From: an uncultured bacterium
GTDB taxonomy: Bacteria > Myxococcota_A > Bradymonadia > UBA7976 > VGTA01
Assembly: GCA_943788935.1 (NCBI GenBank)
Contig: CALSSE010000007.1
Span: 62,001-126,000, forward strand
Direction: 5' to 3'
Length of the DNA stretch: 64,000 bases
Notes under the pieces: model-generated
Seen by the model: the letters and a program-made list of their open reading frames with translations, nothing else
What the model was told of the DNA's origin: nothing
The model's database searches: none
Part shown: positions 17,625-27,074 of the stretch, piece after piece
How the letters are laid out: the number at the start of each line of letters is the position of its first letter
Numbering within the stretch: position 1 is the first letter of the stretch
Made by a program: the position numbers and the translations under genes

Positions 17625-19028
17625 TTATGTGAACATTCGATCTAGCCATAAGGTCTTTAGATCTGTCATAGATATCGATTCTAGGGAAGGGCCCATAGAG
17701 CTTGTACTCGACTCTTTTAAAGGATCGATATCTCGCTGCCAAGAGGTGATGAGGGTAGCGCCATCGTTCGGGGATTGAGGCTTGATATTTCGAGCTCCAC
17801 GTACTTGATCATGCCGAGTAGAGATCACATCAAAAGGAGCTCTGATCCCTAGCTTGAGTTGTAAAAACCTCTTGGCTACGTGGAGTTTACCGCTGAGACC
17901 TTCTCTGAGGAACATCTCGCAAGGATCAAAACCAGGTTTACTAAATATATCGACACAGTGAGAGAAGTCTGGCGCTTTAGACTCATCGAGCCAATAGGGG
18001 TATGCAAACCAAGCGTCTGATTCAGCAATCGCGAGGAGCTCACCAGAGCGCTCATGTCCCAACGCCTCTGACCGATCAGGGGTCAGCACTTCAGCGACAC
18101 CGCTGAGCGACTCAACTAGCAGTTTGACCTCCTCTTTGATGCTGTGATCGTTAAAATAGATATGAGCGGCTTGGTTATCGCTGATGGCGAACGCTTTAGA
18201 GTCTCCTGGTTCTAGTAGCTCGCCATTCGCTGCTGACTCGATACTCAAGTATCCAGCCTCTCTAAGCGCGCGATTGATAAATACAGGCTTGGAAACAGGC
18301 GTAAAACCATAGTCGCTCACCACTGAGACGTCATACCCAAGCTCGATCGCTCGCTCAAACAGCTTTCCAAAGACGCGGTCACCCTCTCGGAGCGCACTCT
18401 TGGCTTGAGCGGATGTGGGTCCAAACCTCTGACCATCATAGTCTAAACCGGGGGCGTAGCAGAGGACTAGATCGAAATCTTCTCTTTCTAGAAGATCTCG
18501 AGTGATGGAAGCGATCCACTCACTAGAGCGCATACTCGCTTTCGGTCCCCAAAAATTAAAGAAGGGGAATGGGCCATGTCGATTGATTAACGATCGCTTT
18601 ATATCATCTTGAGGAGAGTATACATCAGCGCCTTTTCGCCCATTGGCGAAATAGGTTGGACGCTCGGTGAGGACAAAATCACATGAGGCATGAGTACAGT
18701 ATCGCCAAAATAGATTGGCGGTCTTAATATTAGGATTCATGCGACGGGCCGTCTCCCACAGCTTCTCTCCTTCGACGACCCTGTCAGATCGATTCCAGTT
18801 GAGCACTTTCGCATAGCGTGGATCATACCACCCATTAGCGATGATCCCATGTTCTTTAGGGGCGAGACCGGTCAACATGGTCGCATGAGAGACACTAGTG
18901 AGCGCCGGTTGCGGCGCCACGAGAGGTGAGATTGTCCCTCGCTCAGCGAGACGATTGAGATGAGGGGTATCTTCGCCTAATTCATTGGGAGAGAGCGCCG
19001 CTACATTGAGGATAAATTGTCTACGCAT
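17625..19028 (-). CDS. Alkaline-phosphatase-superfamily phosphodiesterase/nucleotide pyrophosphatase
   Basis: The protein matches the type I phosphodiesterase/nucleotide pyrophosphatase family. Visible features are TPHLNRLAERG, the nucleophile region PALTSVSHATMLTGLAP, the metal-site stretch YAPGLDYDGQRFGP, and VVSDYGFTPV. The usual first metal-binding Asp of the N-terminal motif (VDG) is not present: the sequence there reads LNVAALSP. Relatives with an LNVVGL-type N-terminus form a distinct bacterial subgroup, so this may be lineage-specific rather than decay. No signal peptide is seen, so it is probably cytoplasmic. The ATG at 19028 has GGTG before it; a GTG at 19037 is an alternative. The substrate is unknown. 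It lies upstream of the flagellin on the same strand, with a 126-base spacer holding a separate promoter. Confidence 0.75.
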   Translation of the reverse strand: MRRQFILNVAALSPNELGEDTPHLNRLAERGTISPLVAPQPALTSVSHATMLTGLAPKEHGIIANGWYDPRYAKVLNWNRSDRVVEGEKLWETARRMNPNIKTANLFWRYCTHASCDFVLTERPTYFANGRKGADVYSPQDDIKRSLINRHGPFPFFNFWGPKASMRSSEWIASITRDLLEREDFDLVLCYAPGLDYDGQRFGPTSAQAKSALREGDRVFGKLFERAIELGYDVSVVSDYGFTPVSKPVFINRALREAGYLSIESAANGELLEPGDSKAFAISDNQAAHIYFNDHSIKEEVKLLVESLSGVAEVLTPDRSEALGHERSGELLAIAESDAWFAYPYWLDESKAPDFSHCVDIFSKPGFDPCEMFLREGLSGKLHVAKRFLQLKLGIRAPFDVISTRHDQVRGARNIKPQSPNDGATLITSWQRDIDPLKESSTSSMGPSLESISMTDLKTLWLDRMFT

Positions 19029-19175
19029 GTTGATCACCGAGAGGTCTCATAAGTTGATCGTTACCTCATTTAAAGAAGAGTTAAAGTGAGCTATAAGTGG
19101 AGTCTATAGCTATCATAATATGGAGTTGATTGCTCACCCGCTATCATCTCTTAATCTATCGAAGAGAGGAATATC

Positions 19176-19898
19176 TTGATTAACTATCATAATATACCGC
19201 GATCTCTCTCCATCACTACGATCTTTGTATCAACCCTATATTGCTCAACATTTTTTCTTTTAAGCATGGGGTTCACTGATCGATCAGCGTATGCAGAGGA
19301 GACGCCTCACCCAGATCCTGAGATATCCGCCTCAGAGTCTCTACTTGGGTGGAGTGTAAGCGGATTGTCGGGCATCAACCTTTGTATTCCCTCGGGGAGC
19401 GCTCGCTGTGATGAGACATATCCAGGAGTTAATGCAGGGCTATCAACCGAATATCGTTGGAAGTTTGTGGGCCTCTCTGCCAATGTTGATTGGGGCACGT
19501 TGACCCCCGCCGGGACGGGAAGTGACCAGGTGACCCATCGCCTTAGCCATATTGGCTTAGGTTTAAGAGCATATGTACCCTGGAGTGAAGCGAAGGCTTA
19601 CTATATGGGGATGAGCGCTGGGATGGGAGAAGCGGTCGTTAAAGATAATAAGAGCGATTCTTCCGTCACTTGGAGCTCTCTCTGGAGTGACCTTCGTCTA
19701 GAGCTCGGGGGAGTGTGGATAAAGAGTGAGACTTTAGCGATAGAGAGCGCTCTAGGACTCGCTATTCACCTCGGAGGTGAGCGTTGTATTCGTTTTAATG
19801 GCGCAGGACCTTGTAGTGTAGAGGCTGAGCTAGGAGATAGCGAGCAGTCATCAGCGAGGGTGATGATGTGGCGTATCGGAGTACGCTGGATCCCTTGA
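19176..19898 (+). CDS. Predicted outer-membrane beta-barrel-like protein, function unknown
   Basis: A signal peptide (residues 1 to about 40, ending near SAYAEE) is followed by about 200 residues of alternating polar and hydrophobic strands, with terminal aromatic residues (GVRWIP), as in small outer-membrane barrels. The pattern includes GLRAYVPWSEAKAYYMGMS and LRLELGGVW. Two Cys pairs may form disulfides. The start is TTG at 19176, supported by GAGAGGA six bases upstream. It is divergent from the phosphodiesterase gene and convergent with the large membrane protein gene 10 bases away. I do not recognise the family. Confidence 0.65.
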   Translation: MINYHNIPRSLSITTIFVSTLYCSTFFLLSMGFTDRSAYAEETPHPDPEISASESLLGWSVSGLSGINLCIPSGSARCDETYPGVNAGLSTEYRWKFVGLSANVDWGTLTPAGTGSDQVTHRLSHIGLGLRAYVPWSEAKAYYMGMSAGMGEAVVKDNKSDSSVTWSSLWSDLRLELGGVWIKSETLAIESALGLAIHLGGERCIRFNGAGPCSVEAELGDSEQSSARVMMWRIGVRWIP

Positions 19899-19908
19899 GT
19901 TGAGCTGA

Positions 19909-22900
19909 TCACTCATTTTTAAAGAGGACTTCCGCGTGACCTTCAAGAGAGACATAGGTTCTCAGCTCTTCGCCCTCATGAGTCTCTACATTTAAGAGAT
20001 ATGAGAAATCAAAGAGTGGCGGGATGGAGAGCTGAGCTTGCATACAGAGCTCATTTTGTCTTCTCGCCTCGATCCCTTGTAAATATGCCTCTACTCGATT
20101 CATGGTCTCTTGGAAATGGATTGTTCCTTTACCCTCTAAGACTTCAATACTGTCTCGTCCAATCGCTTTTAGGGCTTTTAAACGACGAAATGTAAGGTCA
20201 AAGATTCTCTCAATGACCCCTTGCTCTTCGCCAGCGAAGGTTTTCATCAGCTTGCCCAATCGAATAAGTAATGTGTAGAGTTGACTGATATGGTCACCGA
20301 GACCAGAGGTAGTATTTGATTGGAAAATACCATCGGAATGTACGAGGTGATAGAGCTGATTGAGTAACCATAAGGAGGTATAATAATCGACTTGTGGTGC
20401 GAAGTTCTCTCCTCGTAAACGTACTCCTCGCCCTAAACGAGAGGAGGGCGATCGAGTCTCAAGATTGATCGAATCTTCTTGTGTGGACGGAGTTAATAAA
20501 GGGAATGGGGTCATTAGAGGGGTCGCCTTGAATCGAGGAGAGGGACCGCTGAAGACGAGATAGCTTGGCTCATCTCCTTCTTTAGATGAGCTGACCTCCC
20601 ATTCAAGATAAGGAATTTTATGGTCGATTGAGGCTTCAGTGAGTTTAGCGATGAGTCTTTCGCTCGTTTTCAGTAGGGTCTTCCATGAGCTACGATCTCT
20701 ACATCCTTGTTCCATAAAATGGGCATGAGGAGCTTGGAAATGAGAGGTAATAACGTCTACAAGAGAGGTCGCTGAGTCTTCTATAAGCTCACCTTGATGT
20801 GTCTCAAGCGCAGATAATGACTCTTCTACAGCGTTAGCAGATTGCCAAGATAGTTGCTGTATCACTCGATGCTGATCGAGATCTTTAAGGAGACAAATCA
20901 GATAAGCGAAACTTCCGAAATACAGAGCAGATAAATCTTCGTAGCGCTGACGGTTAGCGCGATCGAGATCAGCATAGGCGTTCATTTCTCTCTCGATCAG
21001 TGAGACGAGATGAGGTGATTGGATCGTCTTGAGGAAAGACGTTGACTCTACCTGGGGGTCAGAGAGCTCATCGGAGAGAGAGCTCACTTGCTCTTGGGTC
21101 CCTGTCTCTCCTCGTGCATCTTGTCGCTCATTGTGAGAGTCACGCCACAGCTGCTCAGCTAACTCGAACCGACGCGAAGCGTGATGAAGTGCCTGCAGTA
21201 ATCTCGAGATCGGCGTGGGGAGAATATGAAGAGCGCGGATCTCTGGTAAGAGCTGGTGAGGGAGCTGCTCAATGAGCTTGAGATCTGAAATCTTCTCTAT
21301 AAATACTAAACCATGGGGATGAAGATGAGTGATGTTCAGTAGCTCGCTGATGGCCTCGGCAGAGAGCGTATGGTCTTCGTCCTTTAATCGTTCATAAATG
21401 AAAGAGAAGGCCGGTGAGAGATCTCCATGCAATGGTCGATCATCACAGCGCTGACTCTCCAACAAACACCAAAGCCTCAGCAGCGTCAAAGCGTCTTCAT
21501 CAGAGATATGACTGGCAGCAAGTGTAGACGAGGTAGACGAGGCAGAGGAAGCACAAGGAGAGAATGCTTGAGTCACCAAGTATTCGGTGAGAGCGATCAC
21601 CTCCGCATGACAAATATATAAGCGCTCTATATCGCTAGACGAGGGGGATGGATTATTTTCGGACTTCTGCGGTAAGGGATATGAGGCGATCTTACACAGC
21701 GCTTCAAGCACAATCTCTAAGTGAGGACTAGGGATCTCTTCAGGAGAAGAGGCGCTGACTTGTTGATCCTCATCATAAAACAGTAAGTCGGTGAGAGTGA
21801 GGTCGTGAAGTAAAGAACCGAGGGTATCAAAGGCAGACTCCAAGAGGGTGCATATTTCTTCGATCACTCCTAGTTGGTTCACATCTCGGTTTTCGGTATT
21901 GCTCAGGAGATCTCCTCTAACGCGGGAGAGCGCGTGACGTTCCTCTTTGAATAGTTGACCACTCCGTAATCGTTGATAGCTACTCTCGACAACCCGAGAC
22001 AGATTCAAGATCATGGTAGATTGGTACCTAAACTCAAAAGATCGACCGCGATGAGTTTTTTGGTACACAGAAGAAATCAGCTGTTCTTCAAGTTCTTGAA
22101 GGAAGTGCTCCATCCGCTGAAGAGGTGATAATCGGTCTAAATCATTGGATTCAGTTTGATGGTGATCATTGACCATCTCTTCTTTTACCCCTCTGCGTTT
22201 CTTACGTGACCACAGCAGGTGCCAGAGAGAGAGCAGAGGGCAACTTAGTCCGATTAGCCATGAGTTATACGCCCTCGCTTCGATGAGTGATTGACTTAGC
22301 CCGAGATGCAGCTGTGGTAGAGTGTTCCATGCTACTATCGCGCAGGTACTAAAGAGGACTAGGCCGAAGAGCCTCTTCGCGAATAATGACAGTGAGCGCT
22401 CTTGAGCTTCCCGTGAGCGGATCGCCCAATCAAAGAGTATCAGCGCGATTGAGGGAGAGGCGATGATTAAGAGATCAAGTCCATAAGCGAAGATGATTTG
22501 GAGAGGTAAAAATCGATGATTTTGAAAGAGGTGGTGGGTGATGGTACATACCCAACCTGCCATAATTACAAGAGGCCAGATTCGGAGAGCACGTGTGTAG
22601 TTACCGATAAGAGGAGTGAGTACTTCTCTAGTGGTGGACATCGTATTCCGTAGGCCCTCAAGCGTACTCAAGACAAGTGAAGGAGTGATGAGTCGCAGCT
22701 GTAAACGGCTGCTCCGCACCGGATGCACTCTTTGGGTAAGGTGACCAAAAAACCATAGGCGATGTTCGGTGTCTGCAAAGGCAGTGAGCAGTCTCTTTCT
22801 CACCTCTACATCACAGTCCTCATGACTTACACTGAGTCGACGGTTAGGGTTATGAACCCTCTTGTAGCGCTCACCTCCTAGGAGATATAAGGCGGGGTAA

Positions 22901-24675
22901 CCGACGATTGTACCCAGTTGAGCGTACCATAGGATTTGGGACCAAAACGCCTGCTCAGTACCTACATTGATGGCTAAAAAGAAGTTCAAGGAGGAGAGGA
23001 TCAGATGAGAAATTAATAACCACCAAATCCACCATTGATAAGAGTTTGGCGGCTTCAAGCCCCCCAAGACTCGTAAGATGAAGATAAACAGAGCGCTCGT
23101 CGCGGCAGGCGCACAAGCGGTGATAAAAGGATAGAAGTTTTCGGGATGCTGATAGCAAAAGGGGAGAGTGATGAGGACGATCAGAGCAGCGACTATGCTG
23201 ATCGCGGCGTCCCAATGACTCGTCACCCAATCATGAACTCGTTCCATCCCCATGTAATAGGCAGACGCGGGATCGAAGATTAATCGCCAACGAAGAGACA
23301 TCGTGGGTGCAGTCACCGCATACATCAATAGCCAACGCCAAGTGAATGAATAATGATTAAAGATAGAGGAGAGGTGATCAACCATCTCTTCTTGCTGACG
23401 AGTGAGAGTATTGGTGACCCCTCTGTGCTTCTCCGCTCTAGTTGCTCCGAGCAACATCCAATAGCAGGCCATGATCTGTTTCCAAATATTCAGCTGCTTA
23501 GTCAAGAGTATGGCTATCATTAAACCCAATAAGGCCCGACCGAGGTATTTGAACCATACGGGAGCGATGACCTCTCTATCGAGATGGTCTTTGGGGAAGA
23601 CATAGGGCTTGAAGGAAAAGAATACCCAAGAGCTGAGAGTGACATTTGGTCGCCTAGAATCTCTCAAGGATGATTTTTGGTGAGGTAAAGAGAGGAGCGG
23701 TGTCTCCATATGGGCGGGAGACTCTAGGCTTACTTGAGCGCTTGAGAGCGGTAAGTTCTTCCCATCGCCTTGCTCGTTGAGCACCTCTTGTTTACTCTGA
23801 CTTGCTCGGTATATTGTTGAGAACATCATCGATTGAGCGATCATCAACATGCATAGCGTAATGGTAAAGTTTAGTGATCTCGGTATGATCCATTCGAATA
23901 GGATAATGTGATCGGGGGGATCTGTATATTCTGCTCGATTCGCTCTCCTCGCTCTAAATCCGTCTAACCAATAGACTCTGATGATGAGGATGGCGAGGAA
24001 TAAGACAAAGGAGCTGCCGGAGAGGATGTTGGAGGTACCCGGCTCTGGAGCGGTCTGAGAGCTGATGTAATAGCCTAAAAAACTTAAGGCGCCTAGGCTC
24101 ACTAAGACACCAATTAACCAAAAACGATAAATAAGGGCTTGTTGAGGTCCCTTACTCTTTGCCAGGGGTTTTCTATAAGTCAAGTAAAGGAGGAGGCTTA
24201 CAGCGACTCCCTCGATCGCGATCCATTTTGCTTGGTAGCCCCAATCGGGGTACTCAAAGTACCACCAGCAACTCCAAGCGAAACATGAGATAAAACTTAA
24301 GCCAAATAGAGTATTTAGGAGCTTGTCAACCCAATGAGTGTTCTGTGCGATGACCGCTACTGGCATGGCGAGAATCGTGATCGGGAGTAAGTATTGGGCG
24401 AGGTCGCCTTGGGGTTCCAAATGAGAGAGAACCCAGATAAGGCCTAAGCCTCCTCCAAAGATAAACAGCTGGGCAGCAGTTGTGAGAGCATAGTAAGTGC
24501 TCTTTTTAAGGATCGCTTTAAAGGTCAATAATCCCCTATTTAAGAGAAAAGACTCGGTAAAGAAGCGACTGAACGCTTTATGGTCTGAGAGGTGAGTATG
24601 AGCACGTTGGGAGTTTTCAACAGGCTTAGAGGTCTCTGCAGGATCATCAGTGTTCGCTATGTCTTCATCGCTCAT
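19909..24675 (-). CDS. Large multi-spanning membrane protein, function unknown
   Basis: A 1,588-residue protein I do not recognise. After a hydrophilic N-terminus of about 55 residues there are many transmembrane segments (for example LFIFGGGLGLIWVLS, LLPITILAMPVAVIA, SFVLFLAILIIRVYWL) up to about residue 810, interrupted by soluble loops. The remaining 770 residues are soluble and mostly helical, rich in Leu, Glu and Ser, without a nucleotide-binding or catalytic motif I can see. The gene starts 13 bases after the crotonase-thymidylate kinase gene with GAAGGG as ribosome binding site, so the two are probably one transcript. No homologous module is evident in the neighbours. Confidence 0.85.
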   Translation of the reverse strand: MSDEDIANTDDPAETSKPVENSQRAHTHLSDHKAFSRFFTESFLLNRGLLTFKAILKKSTYYALTTAAQLFIFGGGLGLIWVLSHLEPQGDLAQYLLPITILAMPVAVIAQNTHWVDKLLNTLFGLSFISCFAWSCWWYFEYPDWGYQAKWIAIEGVAVSLLLYLTYRKPLAKSKGPQQALIYRFWLIGVLVSLGALSFLGYYISSQTAPEPGTSNILSGSSFVLFLAILIIRVYWLDGFRARRANRAEYTDPPDHIILFEWIIPRSLNFTITLCMLMIAQSMMFSTIYRASQSKQEVLNEQGDGKNLPLSSAQVSLESPAHMETPLLSLPHQKSSLRDSRRPNVTLSSWVFFSFKPYVFPKDHLDREVIAPVWFKYLGRALLGLMIAILLTKQLNIWKQIMACYWMLLGATRAEKHRGVTNTLTRQQEEMVDHLSSIFNHYSFTWRWLLMYAVTAPTMSLRWRLIFDPASAYYMGMERVHDWVTSHWDAAISIVAALIVLITLPFCYQHPENFYPFITACAPAATSALFIFILRVLGGLKPPNSYQWWIWWLLISHLILSSLNFFLAINVGTEQAFWSQILWYAQLGTIVGYPALYLLGGERYKRVHNPNRRLSVSHEDCDVEVRKRLLTAFADTEHRLWFFGHLTQRVHPVRSSRLQLRLITPSLVLSTLEGLRNTMSTTREVLTPLIGNYTRALRIWPLVIMAGWVCTITHHLFQNHRFLPLQIIFAYGLDLLIIASPSIALILFDWAIRSREAQERSLSLFAKRLFGLVLFSTCAIVAWNTLPQLHLGLSQSLIEARAYNSWLIGLSCPLLSLWHLLWSRKKRRGVKEEMVNDHHQTESNDLDRLSPLQRMEHFLQELEEQLISSVYQKTHRGRSFEFRYQSTMILNLSRVVESSYQRLRSGQLFKEERHALSRVRGDLLSNTENRDVNQLGVIEEICTLLESAFDTLGSLLHDLTLTDLLFYDEDQQVSASSPEEIPSPHLEIVLEALCKIASYPLPQKSENNPSPSSSDIERLYICHAEVIALTEYLVTQAFSPCASSASSTSSTLAASHISDEDALTLLRLWCLLESQRCDDRPLHGDLSPAFSFIYERLKDEDHTLSAEAISELLNITHLHPHGLVFIEKISDLKLIEQLPHQLLPEIRALHILPTPISRLLQALHHASRRFELAEQLWRDSHNERQDARGETGTQEQVSSLSDELSDPQVESTSFLKTIQSPHLVSLIEREMNAYADLDRANRQRYEDLSALYFGSFAYLICLLKDLDQHRVIQQLSWQSANAVEESLSALETHQGELIEDSATSLVDVITSHFQAPHAHFMEQGCRDRSSWKTLLKTSERLIAKLTEASIDHKIPYLEWEVSSSKEGDEPSYLVFSGPSPRFKATPLMTPFPLLTPSTQEDSINLETRSPSSRLGRGVRLRGENFAPQVDYYTSLWLLNQLYHLVHSDGIFQSNTTSGLGDHISQLYTLLIRLGKLMKTFAGEEQGVIERIFDLTFRRLKALKAIGRDSIEVLEGKGTIHFQETMNRVEAYLQGIEARRQNELCMQAQLSIPPLFDFSYLLNVETHEGEELRTYVSLEGHAEVLFKNE

Positions 24676-24688
24676 CTACAGCACCCTT

Positions 24689-26227
24689 CTAGCTTTGGAT
24701 GTGATGGCCCATCTCTAACAGAGGAGATAGGATGTCTATGCAAGCGGTGGTCACTTCATCAATACTTAAATCCCCGTTGACCCAGTGAGCATCAAACTCA
24801 CGACAGATTGTAGAATAACGTTGGGCAATCTGGACTTGTAGCTCATCGACTTCATATCGATCTGCCGCCAGGCCTCTCTTATCTCGTCGTTGAGCAGCAA
24901 CCTTGGGGGTGACCTCGACATAGAGAAGGATATCAGGCTGAGGGAATAGCGAATTGAGAGAGCGGACCCACGACTCTGGCAATTCTAGACCTTGGTAAGC
25001 GAGACTGGAGTAGAGGTAACGATCACAGATGACATCTTCCCCTCGTTCTAAGCGAGGCTCTATTTCGTTGTGCCAATGATCCGCGCGATCAGCGGCGAAG
25101 AGTAAGGCAATACTCTCGGCGGGTAGAGCTCGATGCCCGTGCCCGAGCATCTCACCGCTTAAAGCTCTGCGAGTCAGCGTTCCAATGATTCCTCGACTTG
25201 GCTCTTGAGTGAGGTAGGCAGCGCGCCCTTGTTGATTAAACCACTCTACTGTTCGCTCCGCTTGAGTCGTCGTCCCCGCGCCGTCAATGCCTTCATAGAC
25301 TACAAACAAGCCTCTCGGTGGAGTATCGTCAGCAGCAGAGAGGTCTGCTTTAGAAGAGATCGAGAGATCATCATTGTGTTGAGGAGTACTCTGCGTTTTT
25401 GACCGTTCTGAGATATGTGTTGTCTTACGAGCTCTGCGTTCATCGATGGCTCGCCAATGATCCTCACTAGACCACAGGCTAGGAAACAGCTCCGCTTCAA
25501 GCTGATCAACCTCTTGGTGGTCATCATCTCGTAGCATACGCTTGATTCCATAAAGAGCTTGAGGGTGCTGACTCTGCTGAGATAACCATTGAAAGGTCTC
25601 TGCGAGAAGATGATCAGGCTTGGAGATCAGTTGATGTGCGAGTCCGAGGCGCTGACACTCGGTGGCGGAGAGGGTCTCTCCTTCTAGAAGCAGGGCGAGC
25701 GCCTTTGATTTACCTACTAACTGAGCAAGCCGTCGTCCCCCTCCCCAACCGGTAGAGAGACCTAAGCTAGATTGAGCAAAGCGTAGCCTGGCCGCAGAGG
25801 AGATAATACGATAGTCACCAGCGATGAACACCTCAGCGCCTCCCCCGATAATGGGACCCTCGGCTGCTACGACGAAGAGTCCGGAGAGATCTCGGAGCTT
25901 CTCTAGCGATTGGCGCATCAGGGAAGACATCTCACGAGCGATGGAAGTATCTCGTAAGTGATGTAACGCCTTGAGGTCTCCCCCAGAGATAAACGAGTCA
26001 CCCGCTCCATGGAGTACGACAGCGGTTCGATGAGCAGAGGGCTTGAGCGTGATCTTGTCAACATACTCAGCCAGACCTCTCATCGTCTGTAGGTCGAGTG
26101 CATTTTTAACCTCTGGCCTAGAGATGGTGATCACCGTAGCGAAGGAGGTTTCATTGAGGTTAATCTCTGATAGGATAAGGCCATGTGAACGATCAATCTC
26201 TTTGAGTTCGCTTAACTCTTCCATCAT
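24689..26227 (-). CDS. Fused enoyl-CoA hydratase/isomerase-like and thymidylate kinase protein
   Basis: One uninterrupted frame encodes two enzymes. Residues 15-265 are a crotonase fold: the oxyanion-hole stretch is GAGDSFISGGDLKAL, and GPIIGGGAEVF places a Glu at residue 132 like rat hydratase Glu144. The second catalytic Glu (in FGQPE) is replaced by Ser in FAQSSLGLS, so true hydratase activity is doubtful. A polar linker (270-305) joins residues 306-508, a dTMP kinase: P-loop EGIDGAGTTTQ, the DR(Y/H) motif CDRYLYSSLAYQG, and DRYE. The P-loop has Thr where Lys is usual; I believe this variant occurs in some other bacterial thymidylate kinases but cannot verify it. dTMP kinase is essential for dTTP synthesis, so that half is probably active. 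No other tmk is visible here. Confidence 0.88.
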   Translation of the reverse strand: MMEELSELKEIDRSHGLILSEINLNETSFATVITISRPEVKNALDLQTMRGLAEYVDKITLKPSAHRTAVVLHGAGDSFISGGDLKALHHLRDTSIAREMSSLMRQSLEKLRDLSGLFVVAAEGPIIGGGAEVFIAGDYRIISSAARLRFAQSSLGLSTGWGGGRRLAQLVGKSKALALLLEGETLSATECQRLGLAHQLISKPDHLLAETFQWLSQQSQHPQALYGIKRMLRDDDHQEVDQLEAELFPSLWSSEDHWRAIDERRARKTTHISERSKTQSTPQHNDDLSISSKADLSAADDTPPRGLFVVYEGIDGAGTTTQAERTVEWFNQQGRAAYLTQEPSRGIIGTLTRRALSGEMLGHGHRALPAESIALLFAADRADHWHNEIEPRLERGEDVICDRYLYSSLAYQGLELPESWVRSLNSLFPQPDILLYVEVTPKVAAQRRDKRGLAADRYEVDELQVQIAQRYSTICREFDAHWVNGDLSIDEVTTACIDILSPLLEMGHHIQS

Positions 26228-26303
26228 CTTAGCCTTTCGATTAGCTTATAGTGTACACAAGTCTTGTTACCATAAATATAGTTAAGCAGTCAGACGAAGA
26301 GAA

Positions 26304-27074
26304 ATGATGTCACATCAAGAGCGCTCAGAGAATAATCAGACCCAAGCTGTCGTCGCATCACCAAGTAAGAGATTCGCCTGCTGGGCTGTTCACTTTTATA
26401 CGAGCCTTGGCTTACCAATCAACCTCTTATCTTTGTGGGCGCTCACTCAAGGGGATGGGACCCTGTTTTTTTGCTTGAATCTTTTAGCCGTATGTATTGA
26501 CGCTACTGATGGGTTTATGGCTCGTCGACTCTCGATTAAGACTGTTCTGCCTCAATTTGATGGCGCGAAACTTGATGACCTAATCGATTATCTCACCTTT
26601 ACCTTTCTACCGATATCATCACTCTATTATCTTAAGATTCTCCCGGAGAGCTATTGGCCTTTGCTAGGTTTAGCGTTGATCTCTAGCGCTTATGGTTTTT
26701 GCCAAACTCAAGCCAAGACAGAAGATGCTTTTGTTGGTTTTCCATCATATTGGAACTTGGTCGCCTATTATATTTTCCTACTGAGACCTGAGCTGTGGAT
26801 AGACGCGAGTGTGATCATATTCTTGTCGATTCTGACTTTTGTTCCCATTCATTTCATTTATCCTACTCGTACTGTGATGTGGCAAAAAACCACGTTGATC
26901 GGTTCGCTCATCTATGTGCTTTTACTTCTTTATAGCGCGTTTGGGTCTGATAACTCCCAACGTTTAAGCGCGGCCTACCTCTCCTTAACCTATGTGCTTT
27001 ATTATTGGATCGCCTCTGGCGTACATCACTTCCGAATTCACCGAGCTCATCAAGAGATGACGTCACAGCGATGA
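26304..27074 (+). CDS. pcs: Phosphatidylcholine synthase
   Basis: This inner-membrane enzyme condenses CDP-diacylglycerol with choline to form phosphatidylcholine. The CDP-alcohol phosphotransferase motif is present (DATDGFMARRL, then FDGAKLDDLIDYLTF, which supplies the D-G-x2-A-R ... G-x3-D-x3-D pattern), and FVGFPSYWNLVAYY is characteristic of Pcs. Seven or eight transmembrane helices fit the family, and the length of 256 residues is usual (about 240-260). The gene is divergent from the crotonase-kinase gene across 76 bases and overlaps the next gene by ATGA. The Pcs pathway needs an outside source of choline. Confidence 0.9.
   Translation: MMSHQERSENNQTQAVVASPSKRFACWAVHFYTSLGLPINLLSLWALTQGDGTLFFCLNLLAVCIDATDGFMARRLSIKTVLPQFDGAKLDDLIDYLTFTFLPISSLYYLKILPESYWPLLGLALISSAYGFCQTQAKTEDAFVGFPSYWNLVAYYIFLLRPELWIDASVIIFLSILTFVPIHFIYPTRTVMWQKTTLIGSLIYVLLLLYSAFGSDNSQRLSAAYLSLTYVLYYWIASGVHHFRIHRAHQEMTSQR

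Noticed and set aside
24689..26227. Inactive thymidylate kinase because the P-loop Lys is Thr
   Set aside because: The other motifs are complete, and I believe this P-loop variant occurs in other bacterial enzymes, so loss of function should not be assumed.
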